From Algivirga pacifica (lineage in GTDB: Bacteria; Bacteroidota; Bacteroidia; Cytophagales; Flammeovirgaceae): a DNA stretch of 64,000 bases. Where the stretch lies: positions 33,139-97,138 of the forward strand of contig NZ_BAABJX010000048.1 in NCBI RefSeq assembly GCF_039543525.1, given 5' to 3'. The notes below the pieces were generated by a model, which saw nothing but the letters and a program-made list of their open reading frames with translations, was not told the DNA's origin and did no database searches. Both the position numbers and the translations under genes were made by a program. This document shows, in pieces, positions 43,513 to 52,191 of this stretch. Numbering within the stretch: the first letter of the stretch is position 1; the number at the start of each line of letters is the position of its first letter.

Positions 43513-46011
43513 TTACAGTCTAAATAACAGTCCTACCTTTATCCCTTCATTCTGATGTGCATAATTGACATCTCGATATGTCAATCGGTGCCAATACTCT
43601 ATAAAGGCTAACTTAAAAATATTGTTGATCCCATAGCCTACTGCCACGAAGGGAATGGATGGGTCCATAGATTGTACTCCTGTTTCCTCTCCTGTTTGTA
43701 AATCATCTCCTAAAAATAACTCCCTGTTATATTGCTGGTTTTTATCCGTCATACCTCCCCAAGCAATCGTAGACTCAAACATAAGGTTAACTCCTGTCTT
43801 TTGGTGTATCCATCGCAATCCTGGTACTTTACCCATTATCGTACCTTTGAATAAGTGTTGTATAAATAGCTCTCCATAATAATCACTGACAAACTCAAAA
43901 GGGTTCATCATATGATGCGCACCGAAAGTAGCTACATAGCCGGATAGCCCCTGATGATATTTCAAATAAGGATAAGGTACTTCATTAAGAACCGCTCCTG
44001 CTTGTACTCTGTAAGAAGTCTCTCCTCCCCAAGGAAACAATGGAGCATATTTATGCGATAGTGAGAAGTAGACCTTTTGAAAAGGTAAGGTCTCTAAAGT
44101 AATATTATTGTGCACTTGCCCCAAGGTATACCCCAATCGTACCTCTGGAAAGCGTTGCCCTCCTTTTCTAAGCAAACGGAAATTCTTGTTATAGGCACTT
44201 CGATCCTGATAAGACCAACGTAACTCTATACTTCCTTCTTCAGATGTATATTGTGGACCTACCACTTGCTCTGTCCCTACTGTAGGCACCTCCTCAAAAC
44301 TTCTTCTATTAAGATAGGTAGATAACATCCAATCAGGGTGCAAGTTATTTGTGTACGACAGTTCTATATTTCGGTAATAGAAAGGAGCTTTCTCTGACAT
44401 CTTACCATATTGCTGCAACTGACTAAAATTGAGATGATTTCGTTCAAATCCAACCATAGCCAGTGGTGTCACGTCCTCCAAGGCTTTTAATCCAAGAATA
44501 TGCTTGCGGTCTTCATTGAAAATATACTTTACATCCCCAAGGTACTTCCAACGTTTATCCTTCCAACCATAGCCTGCATAAGCATTCAAGTATAGATGTC
44601 CGTCAGCCAGGGTATTATTTATCGCTCCGATCGCTGTTCTGACTCCTTCTACATCATTAAACATCAATACATTGAGGATATGACCAAACTCTAAATACTT
44701 GGTTTCATAATACCCCGTCCCTCCTACGTTAGCCATCTGTGCGTATAGCCCGATACGACTTTTCTTTTCCAAAGTTTCTATCGCCTGAAAGGTATCCTGC
44801 TTCCACTCCACTTTTCCCATTGTCAATTCTCCTTCACCTTTCAAGGCCGTATCTGTAGCCACCTGATTCAATATTGGCCTACCTATTTGCTCATGGATTT
44901 CATAAGATGCCTTAACTTCTGGTACCAATGGCAAATTGGTCAACCGCTGTGTATAGGACGTATATACTGCCTGATACTCTCCTACCTCATTTTTCACTCT
45001 CTTTTGTTCCAAAGTGAATCCGGACAAGAAATTCGTTGCCGCTGCAGTAGAAAGCTGCATATCCACTTTTACAAGAGCCGTGTCTTGCAGATTAAACCAT
45101 AAATCTCCTTCAAAGGCAAGCGTAGAAGGTGTAAAAGGCTCAAAGGCAATATGAAGACACTCCATACCATCGAGCATCACAGGTACATCCGAAAGGTAAG
45201 CCTCATAGTATTGTCTCCAAAAAGGGGAAAGTGGTGACGGTATTCCCTTATCGATCACAATAATATTACTGGCAAATAAATCGTCAATTACACGCCCATT
45301 ATCCCCTATGATTTTTCCAAAAACACCATCCGCATCAAAACCTAACCCTCTCTTTTGCTCCGATATAACCGTATCCTGTATCGCACCTCCAGTCACCGAC
45401 TGTCGGTGCGTACGGTATTGAGCCGCAAACACCGGTACGTCTTCAATAGTACTATCAGTACTTGCCAATGTTTTTTTAGCGTTCTCCAGCAATCCCTTAT
45501 ATCTATCCGGAAACTCCGTCATCGACCAAGAGATCTGTGTATTCCGTATGGTCTCCCAAGGCTTCCCTTCCTTTCGTTGACGATCCTCCAGTGCCCTTGC
45601 TTTATTGATGACCTCAATTGCGGGGTTCTCTCCGGCCACTACGGTCACCTCATCCAATTGTTCGGAAGCAGTGGACAAGGCAATTTTCATATTCACCATT
45701 CGCCTGCGAATGGGTAATTTCAATGTTTCATAACCAATAAAAGTAACAACGATAGAATCTTTACGGGTAACAGAAGATGGCAACTCAAAAGCGAATGTAC
45801 CATTCATATCCGTAGTTGTTCCTACTTTTTTATCAGATTGAAGATATAGGGTTGCAAAAGGAAGTAGTTCACCAGAATCTTTATCTTTTACCACACCTGC
45901 ACACCTCTTATTTTGGGCATATAACATGGTAAAGCAACTGCATACTAGACATTGGATGAATAGTAGCATTAGTAGTTTCCTGTAAAACAGGGTAGCGTTG
46001 TTTGTCTTCAT
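43513..46011 (-). CDS. DUF5686 / carboxypeptidase-regulatory-like outer-membrane protein
   Basis: 832 residues from the ATG at 46011 (an in-frame TTG lies 6 bp upstream). Signal peptide ends at YAQ. Residues about 30-100 are a CarboxypepD_reg-like beta sandwich (GVVKDKDSGELLPFATLYL, TTDMNGTFAFEL). The remaining about 700 residues match DUF5686 (NPAIEVINKARALEDRQRKEG near the start; a TonB-receptor-like barrel with C-terminal GIKVGLLFRL). Outer-membrane protein in most Bacteroidota; exact role unknown. Monocistronic. Confidence 0.9.
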   Translation of the reverse strand: MKTNNATLFYRKLLMLLFIQCLVCSCFTMLYAQNKRCAGVVKDKDSGELLPFATLYLQSDKKVGTTTDMNGTFAFELPSSVTRKDSIVVTFIGYETLKLPIRRRMVNMKIALSTASEQLDEVTVVAGENPAIEVINKARALEDRQRKEGKPWETIRNTQISWSMTEFPDRYKGLLENAKKTLASTDSTIEDVPVFAAQYRTHRQSVTGGAIQDTVISEQKRGLGFDADGVFGKIIGDNGRVIDDLFASNIIVIDKGIPSPLSPFWRQYYEAYLSDVPVMLDGMECLHIAFEPFTPSTLAFEGDLWFNLQDTALVKVDMQLSTAAATNFLSGFTLEQKRVKNEVGEYQAVYTSYTQRLTNLPLVPEVKASYEIHEQIGRPILNQVATDTALKGEGELTMGKVEWKQDTFQAIETLEKKSRIGLYAQMANVGGTGYYETKYLEFGHILNVLMFNDVEGVRTAIGAINNTLADGHLYLNAYAGYGWKDKRWKYLGDVKYIFNEDRKHILGLKALEDVTPLAMVGFERNHLNFSQLQQYGKMSEKAPFYYRNIELSYTNNLHPDWMLSTYLNRRSFEEVPTVGTEQVVGPQYTSEEGSIELRWSYQDRSAYNKNFRLLRKGGQRFPEVRLGYTLGQVHNNITLETLPFQKVYFSLSHKYAPLFPWGGETSYRVQAGAVLNEVPYPYLKYHQGLSGYVATFGAHHMMNPFEFVSDYYGELFIQHLFKGTIMGKVPGLRWIHQKTGVNLMFESTIAWGGMTDKNQQYNRELFLGDDLQTGEETGVQSMDPSIPFVAVGYGINNIFKLAFIEYWHRLTYRDVNYAHQNEGIKVGLLFRL

Positions 46012-46222
46012 AACCAATTGTTAAGCTTACTGTTTTCATAAACATCAATACACTGCATGTGCTAAGAGTATGATGCTTATGCCTATGATATCCCCTACTG
46101 CTGTGATAAAAAATCTAACAATACATGGGTTAGGGTTTTGAGATCGTAAAGGATATCCCACACATATTCAGATCCTTGAAGTTCCCAAAATTTAGGCAAG
46201 AATCAAAAAATCCTTACATGAA

Positions 46223-46253
46223 AAGCCACTCCAATAATCTATGGGAGTGGCTT
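46223..46253 (-). terminator. Probable terminator of the GH13 gene at 46300
   Basis: AAGCCACTCC pairs with GGAGTGGCTT; TTTT follows on the minus strand. Confidence 0.75.
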
Positions 46254-46299
46254 AAATAGGACAATTATGAAAATCACTATGTCATTAAAACGCTCTATT

Positions 46300-47700
46300 T
46301 TATTCTTGATAAAGTACTATATACCCCCAAGGTTTCAAGGTTAGTTTATCTTTTCCTTTCAAAGTATATGATGTCCCAGAGAACAACTCCTGGTACCTAC
46401 CTGCATAATGTGCTGTTTCCAACGTCACCGTAACTTCCTGATCAGTGAAATTAAGGATAGGCATCACACGATGTCCTTCTTTCTCACGAACAAATGAGAT
46501 CACCTGATCCATCTTATCAGAATAGATGCGCTGCATCTCTCCTCCTGCAGCTCCATTCCACAATGCTTTATTACGGTGTTTTAGATCAAATAAGGTTTTG
46601 TATAACTGAGCATTGGGGTGTTCCTTCCATTCTATCAAATCTTTATCAAAAAACTTTAAGGAACGATCCAGTCCAGCTTCCTGCCCGCTGTATACCAAAG
46701 GCATTCCATTTACCGTAGCAGCCATCACTATGGATACCTCTAATCCTTCTCCAAAATTAGCATACTGATTTCCTTCCCATGAGTTTTTGTCATGATTATC
46801 CGTAAACGTCATACGGTAGGCATCTTTGGGGAATGTATTGACATCATGCGCCATATACTCCACCAATCGGTATCTTGATTTTCCTTTGGTTGTCACCTCA
46901 TGCAACTCATCCCATAAGCTCCATGCATAGGTCATATCGAAAGCATTTTTATGTAAATCTCTCGATTCCCATTCCGCCAACATAAATACGGGCTTGATGG
47001 CATCCAATTCCTTACGAACATTGTCCCAAAAGTCAACTGGAATAAACCCTGCTACATCACAACGATATCCGTCAATATTGGTCTCTTTTACCCAATATTT
47101 CAACACCTCTGTCATATATTCTCTAATCCCAGGCTGATCGTAATCAAAATCGATAATATCATCCCAATCATACCAAGGAGTAGGCTGGAAATTTCCTTCA
47201 GGCGTACGAGTATACCACTCCGGGTGCTCCTTAACCAATGCATTGTCCCAAGCCGAGTGATTAGCCACCCAATCAATAATGACATACATCCCCATCTCAT
47301 GAATCTTATCGACCAAGGCCTTGAAATCCTCCATCGTACCAAACTCAGGGTTCACCCCGTAATAATCTTTGACGGAGTAGTAACTCCCCAACTCCCCTTT
47401 TCTATTCTCTTCCCCAATCGGATGAATAGGCATCAGCCAGATTATATCAATTCCCATTTCCTTTAAACGAGGCAAATGACTTTCAAACGCCTTAAATGTT
47501 CCTTCCTCTGTAAACTGACGGACATTTACCTCATAAATGGTGGCATTCTTACTCCACTCTGGATGCTTCAGTTCCACATAAGGTTTAGGAGAGTAAGCAG
47601 AAGAAATCCCTTCGTTCATCGTCTGAGATTTAGAGTCACAAGAGTACATAGATGTTGACATTCCTAACAATAGGGATAGCCAAACTAATGATCTTTTCAT
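46300..47700 (-). CDS. GH13 alpha-amylase family lipoprotein
   Basis: 466 residues, lipoprotein signal (LLLGMSTSMYSC). GH13 regions: VIIDWVANHSAWDN (I), GYRCDVAGF with nucleophile Asp (II), MLAEWE with acid/base Glu (III) and FTDNHDKNSWEG with Asp (IV). Short form with a C-terminal beta domain (VMPILNFTDQEVTVTL). Surface alpha-glucan or maltooligosaccharide hydrolase. The other GH13 gene lies 5 kb away in the opposite orientation, with unrelated genes between. Confidence 0.93.
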   Translation of the reverse strand: MKRSLVWLSLLLGMSTSMYSCDSKSQTMNEGISSAYSPKPYVELKHPEWSKNATIYEVNVRQFTEEGTFKAFESHLPRLKEMGIDIIWLMPIHPIGEENRKGELGSYYSVKDYYGVNPEFGTMEDFKALVDKIHEMGMYVIIDWVANHSAWDNALVKEHPEWYTRTPEGNFQPTPWYDWDDIIDFDYDQPGIREYMTEVLKYWVKETNIDGYRCDVAGFIPVDFWDNVRKELDAIKPVFMLAEWESRDLHKNAFDMTYAWSLWDELHEVTTKGKSRYRLVEYMAHDVNTFPKDAYRMTFTDNHDKNSWEGNQYANFGEGLEVSIVMAATVNGMPLVYSGQEAGLDRSLKFFDKDLIEWKEHPNAQLYKTLFDLKHRNKALWNGAAGGEMQRIYSDKMDQVISFVREKEGHRVMPILNFTDQEVTVTLETAHYAGRYQELFSGTSYTLKGKDKLTLKPWGYIVLYQE

Positions 47701-48030
47701 TGGTAAGTTTGTTTGATTTAATTAATAGTGAATAGACCATAAAGGAAAAAGGAATATAATTAAGATTAAATGATTAACCTCAATGATATTCCTTCTGGGA
47801 ATTTTTAATTTTCAATTTTTGGTTATCGGTTATCGGTTATCGGTTATCGGTTATCGGTTATCGGTTATCGGTTATCGGTTATCGGTTATCGGTTATCGGT
47901 TATCGGTTATCGGTTATCGGTTATCGGTTATCGGTTATCGGTTAAGAAAGTTATTTGAACCAGAAACAATAGGCAATCATGGGGCAACATTTTCTTAAAC
48001 GATAAGCGATAACCGGTAAACGATAAACCA
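47701..48030. other. Intergenic region dominated by a heptamer array
   Basis: 330 bp. The TTATCGG array (47821-47944) and a partial mirror of it (48000-48029: AACGATAAGCGATAACCGG...) lie between the 46300 gene start and the decarboxylase stop. No coding frame is believable; one open frame across the array merely translates the repeat. Confidence 0.8.
47821..47944. repeat. Tandem heptamer array, (GGTTATC)17
   Basis: Seventeen perfect copies plus GGTTA. Same word as the TTATCGG palindromes at 16940 and 26471; the mirror-image stretch at 48000-48029 suggests a palindrome whose left arm expanded. Confidence 0.98.
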
Positions 48031-49284
48031 CTAAGAAATCATCGCCTGCTCCTCAAGACTTAGCAGCAGCTCTTTCAGGTGCTCCATCTCCACATGACTC
48101 ATGATGAGTACCTTATACCATGTGTTGTTGATTTCTTTCTTTTGAGGGACTAACTGAAAACGTTCTGCAATCTCCTTGGTGATATATTCCGCATGAATGG
48201 AGATGATATTCATGCGAGGATCACGATAGTACTTGATACCTAGTTCATCCAAACGCTTGCAGAACCAGTCCGTTCGCATTAATAAAATACTGATTTTCTC
48301 ATACCACTTATGTGGCCCATAGGTACTTAGGATAGCCCATAAAGCAACTGCATTAGCTCCTGAACGACTTCCACAAACCGTTAGATCCACCCCATCTGCA
48401 TAAGACTTATCATTCACCAGTACATTCTCAATTAAGCCTTTTCTACAGATAAATATTCCTGTACCAAAAGGTGCTTGTAGCATTTCATGTGCATCTACCG
48501 CAATAGAGCTGATATGTGGGTTATTAAAATCAATATGATTCTCCAATTCATTGAAAGGATAAATGAATCCTCCAAAATCAGCATCAATATGTAGTTTAAA
48601 GGATAGCCCCCTCTCTTGCATATAGTTAGTATAGATATCAGGATTATCTACCGAGCCAAACATGCTTGTTCCCATATTGGAAATGACGATGAAATATTTC
48701 TTTCCACTCATCAAGGCATCGTTCATCAAGGCCTCAAAAGCCGATGCTTTCACGGAACGCTCTTCTGTATGCACTGGAATCTGAATGTAATCCAGCATCA
48801 GTAGGTTAGCAGCCTTGGCTATTGAAAAGTGAGAATCCTCTGATGCTATAATGGCAATTTCTGATGGGTTTGCATTTTTCTCTCTCAAAAAGTAATTGCG
48901 ATACATCCATACTGCCTGTAGATTCGCTTCTGTCCCTCCGGAAGAAACATAACCATCATAATCTCCCTCCTTCATCTTAAACAGGTCACAGGCAACCATG
49001 TTGAGCAGTTCCTTTTCCAAAGCTTGTGTTCCTTTGGAAGCATACTCTGAGGTACCAAAGGTATGGCAGCCGATATGATTGGGGTTGGCCATATATGCCT
49101 GAAGTACGGGCATATTCCCTAGGTATAGGTTTTCATTGGTAAATACTTTTTCATCTAGTCGAGAAGCAGGATACCCTAATGAAGGGGTATTAGCGAAGTC
49201 AACATTGTTTTGCAGTGCAGACTTGATTTCACTCGCCACTTCATCCTGAGAGCGTTTTTTCCAATAGGTCATTTGAATTTTCAT
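48031..49284 (-). CDS. PLP-dependent decarboxylase family protein without the Schiff-base lysine
   Basis: 417 residues, group II decarboxylase fold (histidine/glutamate/tyrosine decarboxylase type): YVSSGGTEANLQAVWMYRNYF, SEDSHFSIAKAA with the ring-stacking H152, and KLHIDADFGGFIYP with D234. The place of the PLP lysine reads VDAHEMLQAPFGTGIF: residue 267 is Glu (codon GAA, 48484-48486) where the family has HK. A single AAA-to-GAA change would explain it. Without that Lys normal decarboxylase activity is unlikely, but the frame is otherwise intact. Substrate cannot be read. Confidence 0.85.
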   Translation of the reverse strand: MKIQMTYWKKRSQDEVASEIKSALQNNVDFANTPSLGYPASRLDEKVFTNENLYLGNMPVLQAYMANPNHIGCHTFGTSEYASKGTQALEKELLNMVACDLFKMKEGDYDGYVSSGGTEANLQAVWMYRNYFLREKNANPSEIAIIASEDSHFSIAKAANLLMLDYIQIPVHTEERSVKASAFEALMNDALMSGKKYFIVISNMGTSMFGSVDNPDIYTNYMQERGLSFKLHIDADFGGFIYPFNELENHIDFNNPHISSIAVDAHEMLQAPFGTGIFICRKGLIENVLVNDKSYADGVDLTVCGSRSGANAVALWAILSTYGPHKWYEKISILLMRTDWFCKRLDELGIKYYRDPRMNIISIHAEYITKEIAERFQLVPQKKEINNTWYKVLIMSHVEMEHLKELLLSLEEQAMIS

Positions 49285-49324
49285 GGCATTCAGCTTTTAT
49301 GTGTTATTCGTACGTTTGTTAATT

Positions 49325-49456
49325 ATGATCACCAATTTCAACGAGAAGACCTCCTTAAAAAATGATGGGGATCAACTCAAATTGGATACTATGGTCATCT
49401 ATTATAGAAATGCGTTGGGAGAAACTATTCAACATTGGTACACGTTCACGAAGTAG
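49325..49456 (+). CDS. Possible small protein (43 residues)
   Basis: ATG at 49325, stop at 49454: begins MITNFNEKTSLKND, contains LDTMVIYYRNALGE and ends IQHWYTFTK. It looks protein-like (alternating strand, aromatic residues) and sits 35 bp before the GreA-tail-like gene. No family known. Confidence 0.35.
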   Translation: MITNFNEKTSLKNDGDQLKLDTMVIYYRNALGETIQHWYTFTK

Positions 49457-49491
49457 ATAGATATATTCGGTTATTTTAGTCAGCCAAATCC

Positions 49492-49944
49492 ATGAAAAGT
49501 CGAAGAGAAGAAATTTACCAATTCCTGATTCAAAGTATTGAAGAAAGGCTTTCTGCTTTCCGCAATACGCAAAAAGAAGACATCTCCGATATTACCCATG
49601 ATGATGATACTTCTACGGACTTTATTGAAAGCAATATGGAAACTGAGATTGCTAATGTTACGTTAAGCAACGAAACCATTGATCAGCTTGCCTTACACTT
49701 GGAAGAAATCAAAAGCTTGAGTCGGGGCACCTCTGGAAATGGTCACATCAAGAAAGGCAACATCATAGAGACTGTCGATAAATTTTTGATCGTTGGAACG
49801 ACCTTTACTCCAATCACCTATCAGGATAAAAAACTATTGGGAATCGCTCATGATGCTCCTGTTTATGAAAAAGTATTGGGATTGGCACCTGGAGATACCC
49901 TCACCGTGAATGACCGAGATATAAAAATTGAGGCGATTTATTAA
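49492..49944 (+). CDS. Small protein with GreA/GreB-like C-terminal domain
   Basis: 150 residues. N-terminal helical part (MKSRREEIYQFLIQSIEERLSAF, then a Asp/Glu/Thr-rich linker, then TIDQLALHLEEIKSLS). The C-terminal about 55 residues (KFLIVGTTFTPITYQ, LLGIAHDAPVYEKVLGLAPGDTLTVN, IKIEAIY) follow the pattern of the GreA/GreB FKBP-like domain, including the SP-like APVYEKVLG and GD.V. The usual N-terminal coiled coil with acidic tip is not seen. May bind RNA polymerase like Gre-related factors; inference only. Confidence 0.7.
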   Translation: MKSRREEIYQFLIQSIEERLSAFRNTQKEDISDITHDDDTSTDFIESNMETEIANVTLSNETIDQLALHLEEIKSLSRGTSGNGHIKKGNIIETVDKFLIVGTTFTPITYQDKKLLGIAHDAPVYEKVLGLAPGDTLTVNDRDIKIEAIY

Positions 49945-50010
49945 AAATGTGACGCCTTCTGTTATATACTCTAAATACATCTTATATAGACACTTAACTA
50001 TTATACCCTT

Positions 50011-50397
50011 ATGAGCACCTCTAATATCAACACCCTTCACCTTTACCATCTTAAGTGGATGGAAGAGCTAACCTTTTTTAAGGAACAGGTCAATCGCTAT
50101 GAAGCTCGATTGGAAAAGCTCGCTAAAAGAATCAAAAGCAGTCGTATGAAAGCCCGACTGGAGCAGATTCAAAACAAGTTTATCGTTCAAAAGGAAGTGA
50201 TAGACCAACTCTATCATGATATCAAGATTCAGGAACATGAACTTGCAGAGGAAGTAGGTAAAAACCCTCAGAGAGCTACGAAGCGATTGTTCCGACATCA
50301 GTCCGAGATGGGGAATCGAATGTATCGCTTCAATAAACTGTATCGGGATATGAAAAAGGATTTTCTTTCCTTTTGCCTAAATATCAAGAGAGCTTAG
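50011..50397 (+). CDS. Coiled-coil hypothetical protein
   Basis: 128 residues, almost all helical with heptad-like spacing: WMEELTFFKEQVNRYEARLEKLAKRI, MKARLEQIQNKFIVQKEVIDQLYHDI, RLFRHQSEMGNRMYRFNKLYRDM. Strongly basic overall. Probably cytosolic, dimeric or multimeric; no family recognised. Follows the GreA-tail-like gene at 66 bp and may be in the same transcript. Confidence 0.65.
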   Translation: MSTSNINTLHLYHLKWMEELTFFKEQVNRYEARLEKLAKRIKSSRMKARLEQIQNKFIVQKEVIDQLYHDIKIQEHELAEEVGKNPQRATKRLFRHQSEMGNRMYRFNKLYRDMKKDFLSFCLNIKRA

Positions 50398-50452
50398 GAA
50401 AACAGTCAAATAACGGGCGACCACATGGAGTCGCTTTTTCACCTCTGATGAC

Positions 50453-50473
50453 GGGCGACCACAAGAGTCGCCC
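50453..50473. repeat. GGGCGACCACAAG-type REP hairpin
   Basis: GGGCGACCACAAGAGTCGCCC, stem GGGCGAC/GTCGCCC, with a diverged copy at 50415-50434. Known-looking short dispersed palindrome of many bacteria. Confidence 0.7.
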
Positions 50474-50542
50474 CTACCTTTTTACCTTTTACTTTTTACT
50501 TTTTACCTTTAAAGTTACCTTTGCAAAAAATTGAAAGGTAGC

Positions 50543-51733
50543 ATGAACAACAGAGAGATTTTTGAGGAGCTACAAGCCCCTACTTCCCCATATCCTTTGG
50601 GAATAGAGATAGAATATGCCAAGGGCGTCTACATGTACAGCCCTGATGGTAAACGATATATGGATTTAATCTCCGGAATTTCCGTCAATAACTTGGGACA
50701 TTGTCACCCTAATGTGGTCCAAGCCATCAAGGAACAAGTAGACAAATACCTTTTTGTGATGGTATATGGAGAGTTTGTGCAAAAACCACAAACCGATCTA
50801 TCCAAACGATTAGTAGATGCACTTCCCGATAACCTAAACTGTACTTATTTTGTCAACTCTGGTACCGAAGCCAATGAAGCAGCCCTAAAGCTCGCTAAAC
50901 GCTATACAGGAAGAACAGAGTTGGTAAGCTTTAACCGTTCTTATCACGGCAATACGCATGGTTCTCTGAGTGTCTCAGGAAATGAGATGAAGAAATCTGC
51001 TTTTCGTCCTTTGCTTCCAGACGTACGTTTCATTGACTTTAATGTCATGGAAGACCTACAGCATATCACGGAAAAGACTGCTGGTGTGATTGTAGAACCT
51101 ATACAGGGAGATGCAGGAGTTCGTATTCCTGATGTAGCTTATATGAAAGCCCTTCGTCAACGCTGCGATGAAGTGGGAGCCGTCTTGATCTTTGATGAGA
51201 TCCAAACTGGTTTTGGCCGTACTGGAAAGCTCTTTGCCTTTGAGCACTTCGATGTAGTCCCTGATGTATTGACCATCGCAAAAGGTATGGCGGGAGGAAT
51301 GGCCATGGGCGCTTTTATCTCTTCTAAGGAAATGATGCAAACGCTTTCTCACAACCCTATTCTGGGACATATCACCACCTTTGGTGGTCATCCGGTATGT
51401 TGTGCCGCAGCTAACGCTACCCTAAAAACACTACAGGAAGAAACCCTGATCGAGGACGTTGAGCAAAAAGGGCAATTGATTGAAGACCTTTTAGGGAAAC
51501 ACCCTGCCGTAAAAGAAATCCGCCGCAAGGGATTTATGTTTGCGATTGACATGGAAGACTTTGAGTTAGTCAACAAGGTCGTGATGCGTTGTATTGAAAA
51601 AGGTGTAATTACCTATTGGTTCCTATCCACGCCATATGCCTTCCGTATCGCCCCTCCTTTGGTGATTACAGAGGAAGAAATCCGATATGCCTGTAAGGTT
51701 ATTTTGGAAGCGATTGATGAAGTGGGGAGTTAA
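50543..51733 (+). CDS. Class III PLP aminotransferase (aspartate aminotransferase family)
   Basis: 396 residues from the ATG at 50543 (a TTG start lies 12 bp upstream). Motifs: ISGISVNNLGHCHP, FVNSGTEANEAALKLAKRYTG, FNRSYHGNTHGSLSVSG, EPIQGDAGVRIP, FDEIQTGFGRTGK, and the PLP lysine in LTIAKGMAGGM. Similar in layout to acetylornithine and 4-aminobutyrate aminotransferases; the exact substrate cannot be decided. Monocistronic. Confidence 0.88.
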   Translation: MNNREIFEELQAPTSPYPLGIEIEYAKGVYMYSPDGKRYMDLISGISVNNLGHCHPNVVQAIKEQVDKYLFVMVYGEFVQKPQTDLSKRLVDALPDNLNCTYFVNSGTEANEAALKLAKRYTGRTELVSFNRSYHGNTHGSLSVSGNEMKKSAFRPLLPDVRFIDFNVMEDLQHITEKTAGVIVEPIQGDAGVRIPDVAYMKALRQRCDEVGAVLIFDEIQTGFGRTGKLFAFEHFDVVPDVLTIAKGMAGGMAMGAFISSKEMMQTLSHNPILGHITTFGGHPVCCAAANATLKTLQEETLIEDVEQKGQLIEDLLGKHPAVKEIRRKGFMFAIDMEDFELVNKVVMRCIEKGVITYWFLSTPYAFRIAPPLVITEEEIRYACKVILEAIDEVGS

Positions 51734-52191
51734 TTTTTAATTTTCAATGATTCATTTTCAATTTTCAATTATTTACTCACTCTGATAGTTCAGAAGTTAT
51801 AGTCCAACGCCTGGTCCCAGCGTTCAGATGCTATACAAGGAAGAATGATTTTTTTCAGGTAGTCCTGTTCTTGTATAGCATCGCTCTGGGACCTTGCTAT
51901 TTTACACTAATCTCTCTTAAACGGCAGTGGTAAACCGCTTGGTCAAGGAGCGCTTTTCGCTCGTACCTCGCTGAAAAGCTGAACTCCTTGACCAGGCTGT
52001 AGTATTACTATTGGCCACGTGCCATGCTTGCCGTGAGGCAAGCATCTACATCCACTTTCGCTAAACAATCAACTAAACAATATGAACGAGCGAAGCTCAA
52101 TTCAACAGCATGAACAAAAAAAACGGCCTACACCAATGGAATTGATGTAGGCCGTACCTGTATACCGTTAATTTCTATCTTACGCTAGCGC
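51734..52191. other. Intergenic region with two large and one small hairpin
   Basis: About 460 bp, no gene. Large hairpin 1 at 51813-51893 (GGTCCCAG...CTGGGACC; ATGCTATACAAG / CTTGTATAGCAT). Large hairpin 2 at 51940-51994 (TGGTCAAGGAG / CTCCTTGACCA; inner CGCTTTTCGC...). Small hairpin at 52024-52045. Then a fragment of the GTTGAATC-type repeat at 52058-52115 and the ilvC terminator. Confidence 0.8.
52114..52156 (-). terminator. Terminator of ilvC
   Basis: Minus strand: TACGGCCTACATCAATT... pairs with ...GTGTAGGCCGT and ends in a T run, 36 bp after the ilvC stop. Confidence 0.9.

Noticed and set aside
39528..47700. The two GH13 genes as a starch utilisation (sus) locus
   Set aside because: They are 5 kb apart in opposite directions, with unrelated genes between and no SusC/SusD-type genes.
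47783..47998. Open frame VIGYRLS repeated
   Set aside because: Pure consequence of a 7-bp tandem repeat, which has a 21-bp codon period; no flanking coding sequence.
50415..50473. Two GGGCGACCACA hairpins as a CRISPR-like pair
   Set aside because: Only two diverged copies, no regular spacers and no cas genes; fits a REP-type palindrome.
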